DNA of 42,076 nt from Bacteroidales bacterium. GTDB taxonomy: Bacteria; Bacteroidota; Bacteroidia; Bacteroidales; VadinHA17. The translations under genes and the position numbers were made by a program. Position 1 is the first letter of the stretch, and each line of letters begins with the position of its first letter. This document shows, in pieces, positions 1-8,847 of this stretch. The stretch lies in contig JALOMO010000012.1 of NCBI GenBank assembly GCA_025455395.1, positions 1 through 42,076 of the forward strand, given 5' to 3'. The notes under the pieces are model-generated. The model saw nothing but the letters and a program-made list of their open reading frames with translations, ran no database searches and was not told where the DNA came from.

Positions 1-291
1 AAAGATACGACCACAAAATATATAAACACACAAACTAACAAAATAACCAAACACTACCATCATCAGAAAATGAGTGCCGGCACGGCTCCCGACGAGCCCC
101 TTGATATAATGACCGATCTCGAGCGGCAGAGCGCAACCAGCGTCAGGCTCTCATACTTCAACCAGTTCACGTCACTGTGGGCATTCAGGGTGGGAGCAGG
201 CTATTCATATGAGAAGTATGACGAGACAAGTTACCGTAACAGGTTTGAGGGGGGGGTAAGCATCATCCGTGGCATTGGAAAGACAAAATGA
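1..291 (+). CDS. C-terminal end of a probable YaiO-like outer-membrane beta-barrel protein (5' partial)
   Basis: The reading frame is open from the first base of the window to a TGA at 289-291, so this is the tail of a longer gene. From about residue 24 the protein reads SAGTAPDEP followed by alternating polar and aromatic strands (SVRLSYFNQF, LWAFRVGAGYSYEKYD, YRNRFEGGVSI). That is the look of the last strands of an outer-membrane barrel and, from memory, of the YaiO family, where a G-SPD type motif precedes the final strands. The stop overlaps the next start by 4 nt (ATGA), which implies translational coupling with the HEAT-repeat gene. The first ~69 bases have almost no G and read as an implausible basic, Thr/Asn-rich peptide, so they may not belong to this gene. 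YaiO is a tentative assignment because only the end is visible. Confidence 0.5.
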   Translation, partial: KDTTTKYINTQTNKITKHYHHQKMSAGTAPDEPLDIMTDLERQSATSVRLSYFNQFTSLWAFRVGAGYSYEKYDETSYRNRFEGGVSIIRGIGKTK

Positions 292-1964
292 GACTGCTGG
301 TAACCATATGGCTCTCATTTTCAATATGGCATGCAGGGGCTGCCGTTGCGGTTGAAAGATCGGTATCTGACATCGTGGCTGACAAGCCCGAGACACCCTC
401 TGCCACGGCCCCGGCCGTGACTTCATTCCCCGGTGAGCTCACTGTTGAAGGGCTGATTTCTCTTTCCAACGGCAACTTTTGCATTCAGATGGGCTCATTC
501 ACCCGCCGCGACTATGCAGAGTCTCTCAGCGCAAAACTGGCTGAGATGGCCGGTCTGAGTGTAGATGTTATAGCGGAAAACGGACTCTTCAAAGTATTTA
601 TCAACAGCAGCCTCAGAGGCAGTGCACCCTGCCTCTACATACCCGTTTCTTTTCCGGTGACTTCCGTAAGCAAAAGGAGGAAGGAAGATAATCATATGCC
701 GGATGGCAACTCCGTTACCGTGGCCGCAGTGACGCAGACAGACAGCGTGCCTCAGCAGAAGGAAGAAAAGGTGCACCGGGCTGACACGATAATAATAGAA
801 CCTGATCAGCAGGAGCAGGATTCGATGCATGACGGGAGCCACAGCAGAGCCTTTAAAAATATGTTCTTCCTCAGGGGAGACAGCCCCTGGCTGACAAAGT
901 ATAACTACTTCGGGAAGTCGGTAGCCCTGGTGAATGCCTTGATAATCACCATAGTATTTTCAGTTGCCAGTATGATAATCCTTCTTGTCGTGATACTTCT
1001 GAACAGGACGAGAATGGAGAAGGAGGCAAAGCTGCGACAGTACCTGATGGAGCAATACCAATCACTTATTATTGACTACCTGTTTGGTGACGCTGGCTAC
1101 GAGATATTCAAGCCTATCGCCTCAGATTTTTACAGGAGGCAAGTGCTTGTTGATCAAATGATTGACGTAAGTGTGAACCTCAAGGGTGATACAGGCGTGA
1201 AGCTCACAAAGCTCTACAGGGACCTTGATCTTGATAAAGATTCGGTACATCGTGCACGAAGCCGCCAGTGGCATTTGAAGATCAAAGGTTTCCGTGAGCT
1301 TGCCTTCATGAACATTAAGGAGGCAAACGATGAGATGTACAAAGCGATTAACTCGAAGAATGAGATACTAAGGATGGAGGCGCAGATTGCGCTTGTGAGG
1401 CTGAGCGATAAGGAACCGTTTGAGTTCCTCTCACATCTTGTAAGGCCATTCTCGCTATGGGAACAGATAACGCTTCATGATCTGATAATCCAGCATGATA
1501 TTCCGGTTCCCGATTTCAGCAGGTGGCTCAGCTCTCCTAACCCGACCGTTGTAATGTTTGCACTCCGAATGATCAGGGAGTTTAAACAAAAGCAGGCAGA
1601 ACCGGAGTTGAGAAAAGCACTTCTTCATCGTGATGCACGTGTGAGCCAGCTTGCTGTGCAGGTTGCCGGTGACCTTGATATGCGGGCAACGCTTGAGACC
1701 ATGAAAAGGATGTACAAATTCCAGGAGTACAATAACTGTCTCGAAATAGTCAGGGCAATGGGTAAGATGCCGGATGAGTCAATGATGGGATTCCTGAAGC
1801 TGGTACTAGACAAAGAGGACGATGTACAGCTCCAGATCGAAGCTGTTAAGGCTATTGAAAACATGGGAGAGGAGGGAGTCAAAGCACTCGTAAAGATCAT
1901 GAAGTCAGAATATAAGAATTATAATATTATTGTCAGGCACGTGCTTGACAGAAGGATATACTGA
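288..1964 (+). CDS. SPOR-like / single-TM / HEAT-repeat membrane protein
   Basis: This 558-residue protein has an N-terminal hydrophobic stretch that may be a signal sequence (residues 3-22). A SPOR-like segment follows at about 60-110 (FCIQMGSFTRRDYAESL ... GLFKVFINSS), then a low-complexity linker. One strong transmembrane helix lies near 212-238 (ALIITIVFSVASMIILLVVILL). The C-terminal half is alpha-helical with repeated helix pairs of the HEAT/PBS-lyase type (EILRMEAQIALVRL, DVQLQIEAVKAIENMGEEGVKALV). It sits between a barrel gene (4-nt overlap upstream) and a processive glycosyltransferase (5-nt gap downstream). I infer it is the inner-membrane scaffold linking polymer synthesis to export, since HEAT domains commonly bind proteins. 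No catalytic motif is visible. The topology puts the SPOR-like part outside the cytoplasm and the HEAT part inside, or the reverse if the first helix is uncleaved. Confidence 0.72.
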   Translation: MRLLVTIWLSFSIWHAGAAVAVERSVSDIVADKPETPSATAPAVTSFPGELTVEGLISLSNGNFCIQMGSFTRRDYAESLSAKLAEMAGLSVDVIAENGLFKVFINSSLRGSAPCLYIPVSFPVTSVSKRRKEDNHMPDGNSVTVAAVTQTDSVPQQKEEKVHRADTIIIEPDQQEQDSMHDGSHSRAFKNMFFLRGDSPWLTKYNYFGKSVALVNALIITIVFSVASMIILLVVILLNRTRMEKEAKLRQYLMEQYQSLIIDYLFGDAGYEIFKPIASDFYRRQVLVDQMIDVSVNLKGDTGVKLTKLYRDLDLDKDSVHRARSRQWHLKIKGFRELAFMNIKEANDEMYKAINSKNEILRMEAQIALVRLSDKEPFEFLSHLVRPFSLWEQITLHDLIIQHDIPVPDFSRWLSSPNPTVVMFALRMIREFKQKQAEPELRKALLHRDARVSQLAVQVAGDLDMRATLETMKRMYKFQEYNNCLEIVRAMGKMPDESMMGFLKLVLDKEDDVQLQIEAVKAIENMGEEGVKALVKIMKSEYKNYNIIVRHVLDRRIY

Positions 1965-1969
1965 GTACC

Positions 1970-3385
1970 ATGGGATTCATATTTGCATACCTGATCTTCT
2001 ATCTCACCATCGTCATTTTCACGACGTATGTTCTTCTTGGCATTCACTCAGCCCTGTCTCTGAGAAAATACCTGCGCAAGAACAGCTATGTGAACTATAA
2101 TTCACTTGTTCTCTCTCCGCTCAGCCCCAAAATTACAATTGTAGCACCTGCCTTCAATGAAAGCAAGACTATAATTGACAACGTACGTACACTTATTTCA
2201 CTGTACTACAATAACTTTGAGGTAATCATTGTAAATGATGGATCGACCGACAACACTTTTGACAAGATCAGAGATGCATACGACCTTGTAAGAGTCAATT
2301 ATTACTTTGATTATCGCATACCGTGTGAGAGGATCAGAGGTGTTTACAAATCCAAGGATCCTGCCTATAACCGTCTTACGGTGATTGACAAGAACAATGG
2401 CGGCAAGGCTGACTCGCTTAATGCAGGAATAAATATCAGCCGAAGCAACATGATTGTCTCCATTGATGCTGATTCAATCATAGAGCCTGACTCCATCCTG
2501 AAGCTCATTAAGCCCTTCCTTGAGGAAAAGGAGAAGAAGGTTATCGGTACCGGTGGTGTGATACGAATAGTCAATTCATGTGATATCGAACGTGGTCACA
2601 TACGTGAAATTAATCTTCCTGTTAATTTTCTGCCAAGGCTTCAGGTTCTTGACTATACTCGGGCTTTCCTCCTTGGACGAATGGCATGGAGCCACCTTGA
2701 CGGGCTTATGCTTATATCAGGAGCAATGGGCATGTTTGACCGTGAGACACTTATCAAAGCCGGAGGATACAGTACGAAAACCGTGGGTGAGGATATGGAA
2801 CTGGTGCTCAGGATGAGACGTTATATGGCTGAGCATAATGAGAACTATGAGGTGACCTACATTCCTGACCCGCTCTGCTGGACCGAGGTGCCCTCAGACC
2901 TTAAATCGATGCGCAAGCAGAGAACACGCTGGACGAGAGGCCTTATAGAGTCACTATGGGTGCATCGCAGGATGCTGTTCAACAGGCGATACGGAAGGCT
3001 GGGTATGCTGGGCTATCCCTACTGGCTGCTATTCGAATGGGCAGCACCACTGATAGCATTCATGGGTTTTGTTTACACTATTTACCTGGTCATCACCGGG
3101 TCACTTAACCTGCCATTTTTCATTCTGCTATTCCTCTTTGTCTATACCTTTGCAGTCAGTCTTTCAACCTGGGCAGTGCTCTTTGAAGAGATCACCTTCC
3201 ACAAATACCGCAAGAAGCGTGATGTACTCAGACTTATCGGTACAGCACTTCTGGAACCGTTCTTTTATCCGGTTCACACCTATTTTGCAGTCAGAGGCAA
3301 TCTTGAGGTCATGCGTGGCAAGAAGGGGTGGGGTAAAGCTGAACGAAGCGGTTTTCAGAAGAAAAAGAGCAGAAAGTCTGCCTGA
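1970..3385 (+). CDS. Processive family 2 glycosyltransferase (PgaC/BcsA-like polysaccharide synthase)
   Basis: This 471-residue membrane glycosyltransferase should polymerise a beta-linked polysaccharide from a nucleotide sugar at the inner membrane. After an N-terminal TM helix (about 3-27) comes the GT-A fold: the nucleotide-binding start ITIVAPAFNES (55-65) and NDGSTDNT, the metal-binding DAD at 166-168, the catalytic GED at 273-275, and the acceptor motif QRTRW at 317-321. Together these give the D, D, D/E, QxxRW signature of processive synthases. Two or three TM helices follow (about 345-410). The C-terminus is basic. Length and topology resemble poly-N-acetylglucosamine synthases, but the product cannot be read from the sequence. 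The neighbouring barrel and HEAT genes are likely partners. Only 10 nt separate its stop from that of the convergent glycoside hydrolase. Confidence 0.88.
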   Translation: MGFIFAYLIFYLTIVIFTTYVLLGIHSALSLRKYLRKNSYVNYNSLVLSPLSPKITIVAPAFNESKTIIDNVRTLISLYYNNFEVIIVNDGSTDNTFDKIRDAYDLVRVNYYFDYRIPCERIRGVYKSKDPAYNRLTVIDKNNGGKADSLNAGINISRSNMIVSIDADSIIEPDSILKLIKPFLEEKEKKVIGTGGVIRIVNSCDIERGHIREINLPVNFLPRLQVLDYTRAFLLGRMAWSHLDGLMLISGAMGMFDRETLIKAGGYSTKTVGEDMELVLRMRRYMAEHNENYEVTYIPDPLCWTEVPSDLKSMRKQRTRWTRGLIESLWVHRRMLFNRRYGRLGMLGYPYWLLFEWAAPLIAFMGFVYTIYLVITGSLNLPFFILLFLFVYTFAVSLSTWAVLFEEITFHKYRKKRDVLRLIGTALLEPFFYPVHTYFAVRGNLEVMRGKKGWGKAERSGFQKKKSRKSA

Positions 3386-3395
3386 CAAGCCGGAA

Positions 3396-6119
3396 CTAAT
3401 CGATATAATCAGGTATCAGACTGAAGCCCTCTTTGATAATACTGAGTGAAGCCTTCTCCCTCTCTGTGGTCTGTGGCACTATAAGCCATGTCGGCCAGCG
3501 ATAGCGGCTTGTACTGTTTATCAAAACTCCCTTATGTGCAACTGAGACGGCAATACCGTCGGATGCGGAGGTTAAGATTTCAAAGTTATACCCTCCGTCG
3601 TATGATACTGCTCCGTCATTTACTCTCATCTGAGTCGGATCATTGAAATAGAGCATGGTCCAAGGCAATCTTATCTTTATGCTATTACCGTTCCATGCCA
3701 CTGAGGCACGATTACCAGGGCTGAAGTCAGCTGCTTGCTCCAGAGGAACTCTTCCTATTTCATCCTCTGTAAGTTCAAAGCCGTCATTGATCCATTTCAT
3801 TAATTTCCAGGGCTCCCCGTTGGTGATTGTGCTCCTGTATTTCTGAACTGATGGGTCAGTCAGGTTGAACCTTACCGTCAGGCCATTCATGTCATAAGCA
3901 GCAGTAACGTGGTGCAAAGCTGAATCTTCTGACAGGTCGAGCGTAAGAAGGAATTCCGCCCTGTTTGATATTATTGTTCCATCGGGAAGCTGTGATTCAC
4001 CGGTTCCGCTCAGGTATGTGTCGAAAGCTATCATCATGTCATCCTCTTCGGTAAGGGCGGATGCAGTATTGATCTCCAGGTAGAAGAATCCTTCGTCATG
4101 AGTCGCCCTGACAGATGTCACCGGCCCTGATGGTGTATCGAAGGCGTAGGGTACAAACGAATCCCTCTCCTTCTGGTCAAATGCAAGCAGTCCGAAGCAT
4201 TGCTCCGGTGAAGTCTCGTTATGCCACAGCTGCCGGGTAGGGATGATCTCTGATCCTGACTCAATGCCATACGCTTCAAGATACAATACGATCCAGGTTC
4301 TTTTGAACCACTCATCCATCCAGGCGAACATAAAGCCTCCTGCACAGCCTGCGTCAAGGATATTATTCATCAGGCGCATATTCTTTTCGCCCTGCTGTAT
4401 CTCCGAGTAACTGCCGTGGTGCATGTCACTGAATGACTGATGGGCGCTGCCCCAGCTCGAAGGAACACCAAACTCACCTATCAGCAGCGGTATGCCACTG
4501 TAGTGGTTTTTCATTGCCGTTATATAGCCGAGATAACTGTTTGGACCATAGATATCACTGTATGCAAGATATTCAGGCTGTTGGCTGATGAAATTCGGGT
4601 AATAAGGATAAGCGTGGTAACTGGCAAAGAGACCTGCATTCTGAGTGGCGCCAACGATCTTTGTAATATCGAAAGATGCAACATCTTCATCGGTGTGGAT
4701 TTCAGTGGGGTGGTCCAGCGGATCAAGGGTTGGCCAGCTGGAGAAACTGACTGGCCTTGATACAGAATAGCCTGTTGATTCATAGGTTACCACTTTATCA
4801 AGCATTTCTGTGACGAACGTCTCTGTTGCGGAGCCTCCGGTTATGCTGAACTGTGTACCTGTAAAGGAACTGACAGCGGGGTGAAATTTGTTGGTGGTGT
4901 CAACCTCCTGGGGAGCCACTTCACGACCGATAATATATCCCGCCGTCCACTGTGAAATGTCTGACTTGTATATACCGTAAGCTTTTCCGTACCTGAAGGG
5001 TATATTGCCGTTGCCATTAACACAGTTTACAACTTCCTCTATCTCGCTTCTGAATGAGGGTTTGCGGTTTAGCAGGTCGTAAGCTCCGGGGTCATGCGCA
5101 TCTTCCACTTCCTCGAGCCATATACCCTGAAAGAGGAGTAAAGGATTATCCGGGTGTCTCTGATTGTAGTTTGCCAGCTTCTCATAGAATACAGGAGGAT
5201 GAAGGGTATAAACCCTGATGGCGTTGAAGCCGGCATCACTGATATGGTTGATCCACCTCTCGTAAGTCTCGGGAGTAATAGCATAGGCAATTTCTCCCGG
5301 AAAATACCCTGGAGGAGAGGAACCAAGGTTAATGCCTTTGAGAATCATTCTACGGTACCCTGTTTTCTCATGCCGTGCGATATAATTCCCCGACACCTTG
5401 AATGGCAATGACTGACTCCGGGTCAGGGTGAAGTCAACAACAGTGTCGCTTGAAACAGTTATATCGGTCAGTCTGACAGGATAAAATCCTGAACTGGTAA
5501 CTTCAGCGATCACGCTGAATCGCATCGGCTGGTCTGTGACCGGCGGTTGAGGAGGCATCATAACAGGCTCAAGGCCTGAGGGAGAAGACCAGGAAGATGG
5601 TCCGGTTCCTTTTATCAATCTGCCGCCATACGTCTTACCTTTGAATGAGATAGCATAAACATAAAAACCGGGTCGCTGTGGCGAGCCGTTCTGGCTGCAG
5701 CCATCCCAGATCACATTATAGCTTCCGGCATTGACACCATTGAATTGCATTACCCTGATCTTCTGACCGGAAACATTGTAAACGATGAATGTCAGGTCAC
5801 CGTCACTGTTAATTACAAAAGGGATATTTACTGAATAGGTGAAAGGAACCGGGTATGCAGTGCCGGCTTTAAAATCACCGGCGACATCACTGTATGTGCC
5901 GGATATCCTGACAGAATATCTTCCGTCGGGGCCTGTTACATTGGAATACTCCCTGGTATTTAGATAGAAAGTGACCCTTGTGTTCATAAGCAAGGCGCCG
6001 GCATCATCACTCACTGTCCCTTCAATGAGGATATCTTTAGCTGCAGACCTGAACCCTGATGCCATCGTAAAGATGGTCATCAGCAGTAGAGTAATGATGT
6101 GCCTGCCTCTAATGTTCAT
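3396..6119 (-). CDS. Secreted multidomain glycoside hydrolase (clan GH-A-like) with FlgD-like and CBM9-like domains
   Basis: I prefer the ATG at 6119 (907 residues) over the track start at 6170, because it begins a clear signal peptide (MNIRGRHIITLLLMTIFTMASG) and has a GGGAGA-type ribosome site about 8 nt upstream. Domains in order: a carboxypeptidase-regulatory-like Ig fold (about 30-75); a FlgD-like Ig domain similar to type IX sorting domains (about 95-170, IRVMQFNGVNAGSYNVIWDG ... PGFYVYAI); a further beta domain; a TIM-barrel hydrolase (about 265-640) with FNAIRVYT, a possible acid/base Glu in GYIIGREVAP and a likely nucleophile in LLIGEFGVP; and a C-terminal beta-rich region resembling a family-9 carbohydrate-binding module. 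It faces the polysaccharide synthase and may trim or release that polymer (inference). The GH family number is not assigned. Confidence 0.75.
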   Translation of the reverse strand: MNIRGRHIITLLLMTIFTMASGFRSAAKDILIEGTVSDDAGALLMNTRVTFYLNTREYSNVTGPDGRYSVRISGTYSDVAGDFKAGTAYPVPFTYSVNIPFVINSDGDLTFIVYNVSGQKIRVMQFNGVNAGSYNVIWDGCSQNGSPQRPGFYVYAISFKGKTYGGRLIKGTGPSSWSSPSGLEPVMMPPQPPVTDQPMRFSVIAEVTSSGFYPVRLTDITVSSDTVVDFTLTRSQSLPFKVSGNYIARHEKTGYRRMILKGINLGSSPPGYFPGEIAYAITPETYERWINHISDAGFNAIRVYTLHPPVFYEKLANYNQRHPDNPLLLFQGIWLEEVEDAHDPGAYDLLNRKPSFRSEIEEVVNCVNGNGNIPFRYGKAYGIYKSDISQWTAGYIIGREVAPQEVDTTNKFHPAVSSFTGTQFSITGGSATETFVTEMLDKVVTYESTGYSVSRPVSFSSWPTLDPLDHPTEIHTDEDVASFDITKIVGATQNAGLFASYHAYPYYPNFISQQPEYLAYSDIYGPNSYLGYITAMKNHYSGIPLLIGEFGVPSSWGSAHQSFSDMHHGSYSEIQQGEKNMRLMNNILDAGCAGGFMFAWMDEWFKRTWIVLYLEAYGIESGSEIIPTRQLWHNETSPEQCFGLLAFDQKERDSFVPYAFDTPSGPVTSVRATHDEGFFYLEINTASALTEEDDMMIAFDTYLSGTGESQLPDGTIISNRAEFLLTLDLSEDSALHHVTAAYDMNGLTVRFNLTDPSVQKYRSTITNGEPWKLMKWINDGFELTEDEIGRVPLEQAADFSPGNRASVAWNGNSIKIRLPWTMLYFNDPTQMRVNDGAVSYDGGYNFEILTSASDGIAVSVAHKGVLINSTSRYRWPTWLIVPQTTEREKASLSIIKEGFSLIPDYID

Positions 6120-6216
6120 TCTTCTGTTCTCCCTGTCTACCGTAAAGATGGTCATGGCCAAAAATAGCAAAAAGCGGCATAAAATATCAGGATTAATTAA
6201 ATGAGTGACTTTTAAA

Positions 6217-6248
6217 CTTGTCTAATTACGTTAAAAAATCTACATTTA
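6217..6248 (+). promoter_or_regulatory. Candidate Bacteroidota-type promoter for the SiaC gene
   Basis: CTTG at 6217-6220 and TACATTTA at 6241-6248 are separated by 20 nt. This approximates the phylum consensus (TTTG, 19-21 nt, TAnnTTTG) with one mismatch in each box. Transcription would start near 6255, giving a leader of about 15 nt before the ATG at 6269. Confidence 0.35.
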
Positions 6249-6268
6249 TACTCTTCTGCTTTGGTACT

Positions 6269-6652
6269 ATGGAGAAGTTTGTAATTAAAGAGACAGCTAA
6301 AACTCCGTCAATAAACTTTGATCCGGAGCGTGGCCTGTTTGAAATTAAAGGAAAGTCGATTCCTGAAAACTCTATGGAATTCTATAATCCTCTTCTTGAA
6401 TTTATTGAAGGATACAGCACCCAGCCTGCTTCACGAACGATTCTGAATATGAAGTTTGAGTTTTTCAATACAAGCTCCTCAAACAGGATACATGCATTGT
6501 TAAGGAAATTTGAGAAGCTTTATGAGGGTAACAGCGAGGTTCTTATCCGTTGGTTCTGCGAGAACGGTGATGAGAATATGCTCGATGCCGGTGTCGATTT
6601 CAAGGCCATCCTCAGGGTACCTTTTGAGATTATTGAGGTCGAAGAGCTCTGA
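6269..6652 (+). CDS. SiaC-family regulatory phosphoprotein (DUF1987)
   Basis: The track ORF begins at a TTG (6218), but family members start near MEKFVIKETAKTPSINFD, so I place the start at the ATG at 6269 (127 residues). The sequence carries the family pattern: a TPSINFDPERGLFEIKGKSIPENS core, then EFYNPLLEFIEGY, and a second half with hydrophobic strands (TILNMKFEFFNTSSSN). In Pseudomonas, SiaC is phosphorylated on a Thr/Ser by the kinase SiaB and dephosphorylated by the PP2C phosphatase SiaA, and it controls a diguanylate cyclase. Here no SiaB-like kinase is adjacent. The only PP2C-type phosphatase in the window is 9 kb away in the hydrogenase island. The family assignment is firm, but the partners are unknown. 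Confidence 0.82.
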   Translation: MEKFVIKETAKTPSINFDPERGLFEIKGKSIPENSMEFYNPLLEFIEGYSTQPASRTILNMKFEFFNTSSSNRIHALLRKFEKLYEGNSEVLIRWFCENGDENMLDAGVDFKAILRVPFEIIEVEEL

Positions 6653-6717
6653 ACATATCATTCTGAGGGTAGTTTTGATTTTTTTCCCTACTTTTAGTCT
6701 GTCACAACGATTACACA

Positions 6718-7950
6718 ATGGTATTAAACTATATCTGGATTGCCTTTTTCCTTATCGGGTTTATCTTCGCCCTGGCCCAGCTTCTCTTCAGCGGAGATAC
6801 TGATGTCTTCAACAGGCTGATTGAATCAACCTTCAGCAGTGCCAAGACTGGCTTTGAGATTTCGCTTGGTCTTACTGGTGTGCTTACTCTCTGGATGGGG
6901 CTGATGAGGGTTGGTGAGAGGGGCGGAGTAGTAACAATACTTTCAAGAGCTATAGGGCCGCTTTTCAGCAGGCTCTTTCCTTCGCTCCCGAAGGATAGCC
7001 CGGCCCATGGCTCCATGATGCTGAATGTGGCAGCCAACATGCTTGGACTTGACAATGCGGCCACCCCTATGGGACTGAAGGCGATGAAAGAGATGCAGGA
7101 TGCTAACCCTGAAAAGGAAACCGCTTCAGATGCGCAGATAATGTTCCTTGTACTTAATGCTTCAGGTCTGACAATCATCCCGGTGAGCATCATGGTATAT
7201 CGTGCACAGCTTGGAGCTGCCAATCCTGCCGATGTATTCATTCCGATACTTATAGCAACATTTGTAGCAACAATAGCAGGACTTGTAAGTGTTGCCATAG
7301 TTCAGAAGATCAATCTCCTTAACAGGGTGGTGCTTGCATATCTTGGCAGTCTGACTGCAATAATCGCCGGCCTGGTATGGTATTTCAGCACACTTCCCCA
7401 GGATAGGATTACTTCTGTCTCAACTTTTGCTGCAAACTTTACCCTGTTTGTTATTATCATTTCGTTTATACTTCTTGCCGCATTAAGGAGGGTGAATGTA
7501 TATGATGCCTTCATTGAAGGAGCCAAGGAAGGGTTTACGACAGCAATAAAGATTATCCCTTTCCTCGTTGCCATTCTTGTGGCTATTGGAGTATTCAGGG
7601 CTTCAGGTGCCATGGATATGATGGTAGACGGTATCGCATCATTCTTCTCCTGGCTTGGTTTCGACACAAAGTTTGCAGACGCCCTACCCACTGCGTTCAT
7701 GAAACCGCTGAGCGGCAGCGGCTCACGGGGACTCATGATTGATGCAATGACAACCTATGGCGCAGACTCATTTGTCGGCCGCCTCGCATGCACTGTTCAG
7801 GGATCAACTGATACCACCTTTTATATTCTCGCAGTCTATTTCGGGTCAGTTGGAGTAAGGAATTCAAGGTATGCAGTTGTCTGCGCTTTGATTGCCGACT
7901 TCACAGGTGTAATAGCCAGTATATTGATTGCATATCTCTTCTTTACATAA
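6718..7950 (+). CDS. Nucleoside-recognition (Gate) domain membrane protein, SpmA-SpmB fusion type
   Basis: This 410-residue polytopic membrane protein contains two Gate-type repeats. The first half (about 1-200) carries GVLTLWMGLMRVGERGGVV, MMLNVAANMLGLDNAATPMGLKAM and FLVLNASGLTIIPVSI, which are hallmarks of spore maturation protein A. The second half (about 210-410) carries GAKEGFTTAIKIIPFLVAILVAIGVFRASGAMD, LMKPLSGSGSRG-like motifs and TDTTFYILAVYFGSVG, as in spore maturation protein B. Bacteroidota often encode the two as one fused chain and do not sporulate, so the role is not sporulation. A transporter or envelope function is presumed. It begins 65 nt after the SiaC gene, and no strong promoter was seen between them. 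Confidence 0.88.
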   Translation: MVLNYIWIAFFLIGFIFALAQLLFSGDTDVFNRLIESTFSSAKTGFEISLGLTGVLTLWMGLMRVGERGGVVTILSRAIGPLFSRLFPSLPKDSPAHGSMMLNVAANMLGLDNAATPMGLKAMKEMQDANPEKETASDAQIMFLVLNASGLTIIPVSIMVYRAQLGAANPADVFIPILIATFVATIAGLVSVAIVQKINLLNRVVLAYLGSLTAIIAGLVWYFSTLPQDRITSVSTFAANFTLFVIIISFILLAALRRVNVYDAFIEGAKEGFTTAIKIIPFLVAILVAIGVFRASGAMDMMVDGIASFFSWLGFDTKFADALPTAFMKPLSGSGSRGLMIDAMTTYGADSFVGRLACTVQGSTDTTFYILAVYFGSVGVRNSRYAVVCALIADFTGVIASILIAYLFFT

Positions 7951-8082
7951 CCGAAAAAATATTCTGCAGTAGAAGCATAATTTACCCGCCAGGTTGTATT
8001 TTTGCCCCCTGATTACAATAACCTTTTAACTTTTGACTTTCGACTTTAACCTTTAACCTTTAACCTTTAACCTTTCTTTTCC
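7951..8082 (+). repeat. Heptamer tandem repeat (TTTAACC)n in the leader of yebC
   Basis: Four perfect copies of TTTAACC occupy 8045-8072. They are preceded by diverged versions of the same period (TTTTAAC, TTTTGAC, TTTCGAC) from about 8031. A TATTTTTG box at 7997-8004 matches the phylum -7 consensus, but no TTG lies at the right distance upstream. If it is used, the repeat would lie inside the 5' leader of yebC. The rest of the gap shows nothing recognisable. Confidence 0.8.
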
Positions 8083-8793
8083 ATGGGACGCGCATTTGAA
8101 TACAGAAGAGCCTCCAAGGAGGCCAGGTGGGACAAGATGTCAAAAATCTTTCCTAAACTAGCCAAGGCAATAACAATGGCGGCCAAAGAAGGTGGCTCTG
8201 ATCCTCTCATGAACCCCAGGCTCAGGACTGCCATATTGAACGCCAAAGCCCAGAATATGCCAAAAGACAATATCGAGGCGGCAATCAAACGGGCTGCAGG
8301 CAAAGACACTGCAAACTATTCTGAGGTCATATACGAAGGTAAAGGCCCGCACGGCGTGCTTATTGTAGTTGAGGCAGCAACAGACAATAATACACGTACT
8401 GTTGCTAATGTCAAGGCATATTTCAACAAGAACGGAGGTTCTCTTGCCCCGACCGGCTCTCTTGAGTTCATGTTTGCGCATAAGGCAGTTTTCGAGCTTG
8501 AAAAACCTCAGGGCCTTTCAATTGACGATCTTGAACTGGACCTTATCGAACATGGTCTGGAATCTATTGAGAGTTATGATGAGGATGTATTCATCTACGG
8601 CGACTATACCAATTTCGGATCTCTGTCCAAGGCCCTGGAAGACAAGGGTATAGCTGTTAAGAAGGCCTCCCTTAAGAGGATTCCCTCCAGCCCGATAGAG
8701 CTGAGCGAGGAGCAGATGGCTGATGTCGAGAAGCTGCTTGACAGGCTCGAGGATGACGATGATATCCAGGCTGTCTTTACCAATATTGCCTGA
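8083..8793 (+). CDS. yebC: YebC/PmpR (TACO1) family protein
   Basis: This 236-residue protein has the usual length of the family. It opens with [41 protein letters not shown], followed by [28 protein letters not shown], the diagnostic N-terminal region of YebC, then [23 protein letters not shown]-type sequence and the two alpha/beta domains. Family members have been described both as transcriptional regulators and as ribosome-associated factors that relieve stalling at proline-rich or difficult sequences. The sequence here does not decide between these roles. The gene is preceded by a heptamer repeat tract and followed, after 54 nt, by a secreted peptidase gene. Confidence 0.95.
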   Translation: MGRAFEYRRASKEARWDKMSKIFPKLAKAITMAAKEGGSDPLMNPRLRTAILNAKAQNMPKDNIEAAIKRAAGKDTANYSEVIYEGKGPHGVLIVVEAATDNNTRTVANVKAYFNKNGGSLAPTGSLEFMFAHKAVFELEKPQGLSIDDLELDLIEHGLESIESYDEDVFIYGDYTNFGSLSKALEDKGIAVKKASLKRIPSSPIELSEEQMADVEKLLDRLEDDDDIQAVFTNIA

Positions 8794-8847
8794 CAGACTA
8801 TCCCTTTTATATAACACATTTGTATGTAAAACTTTCAGAAAACAGGT

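Noticed and set aside
495-842. Minus-strand ORF of 115 residues opposite the HEAT gene, and similar shadows such as 6729-7298 and 22255-22785
   Set aside because: They lie fully antisense to genes with strong domain evidence and show no recognisable motifs.
6218-6268. TTG-started extension of the SiaC gene
   Set aside because: Family members start near MEKF, and the extension overlaps the candidate promoter.
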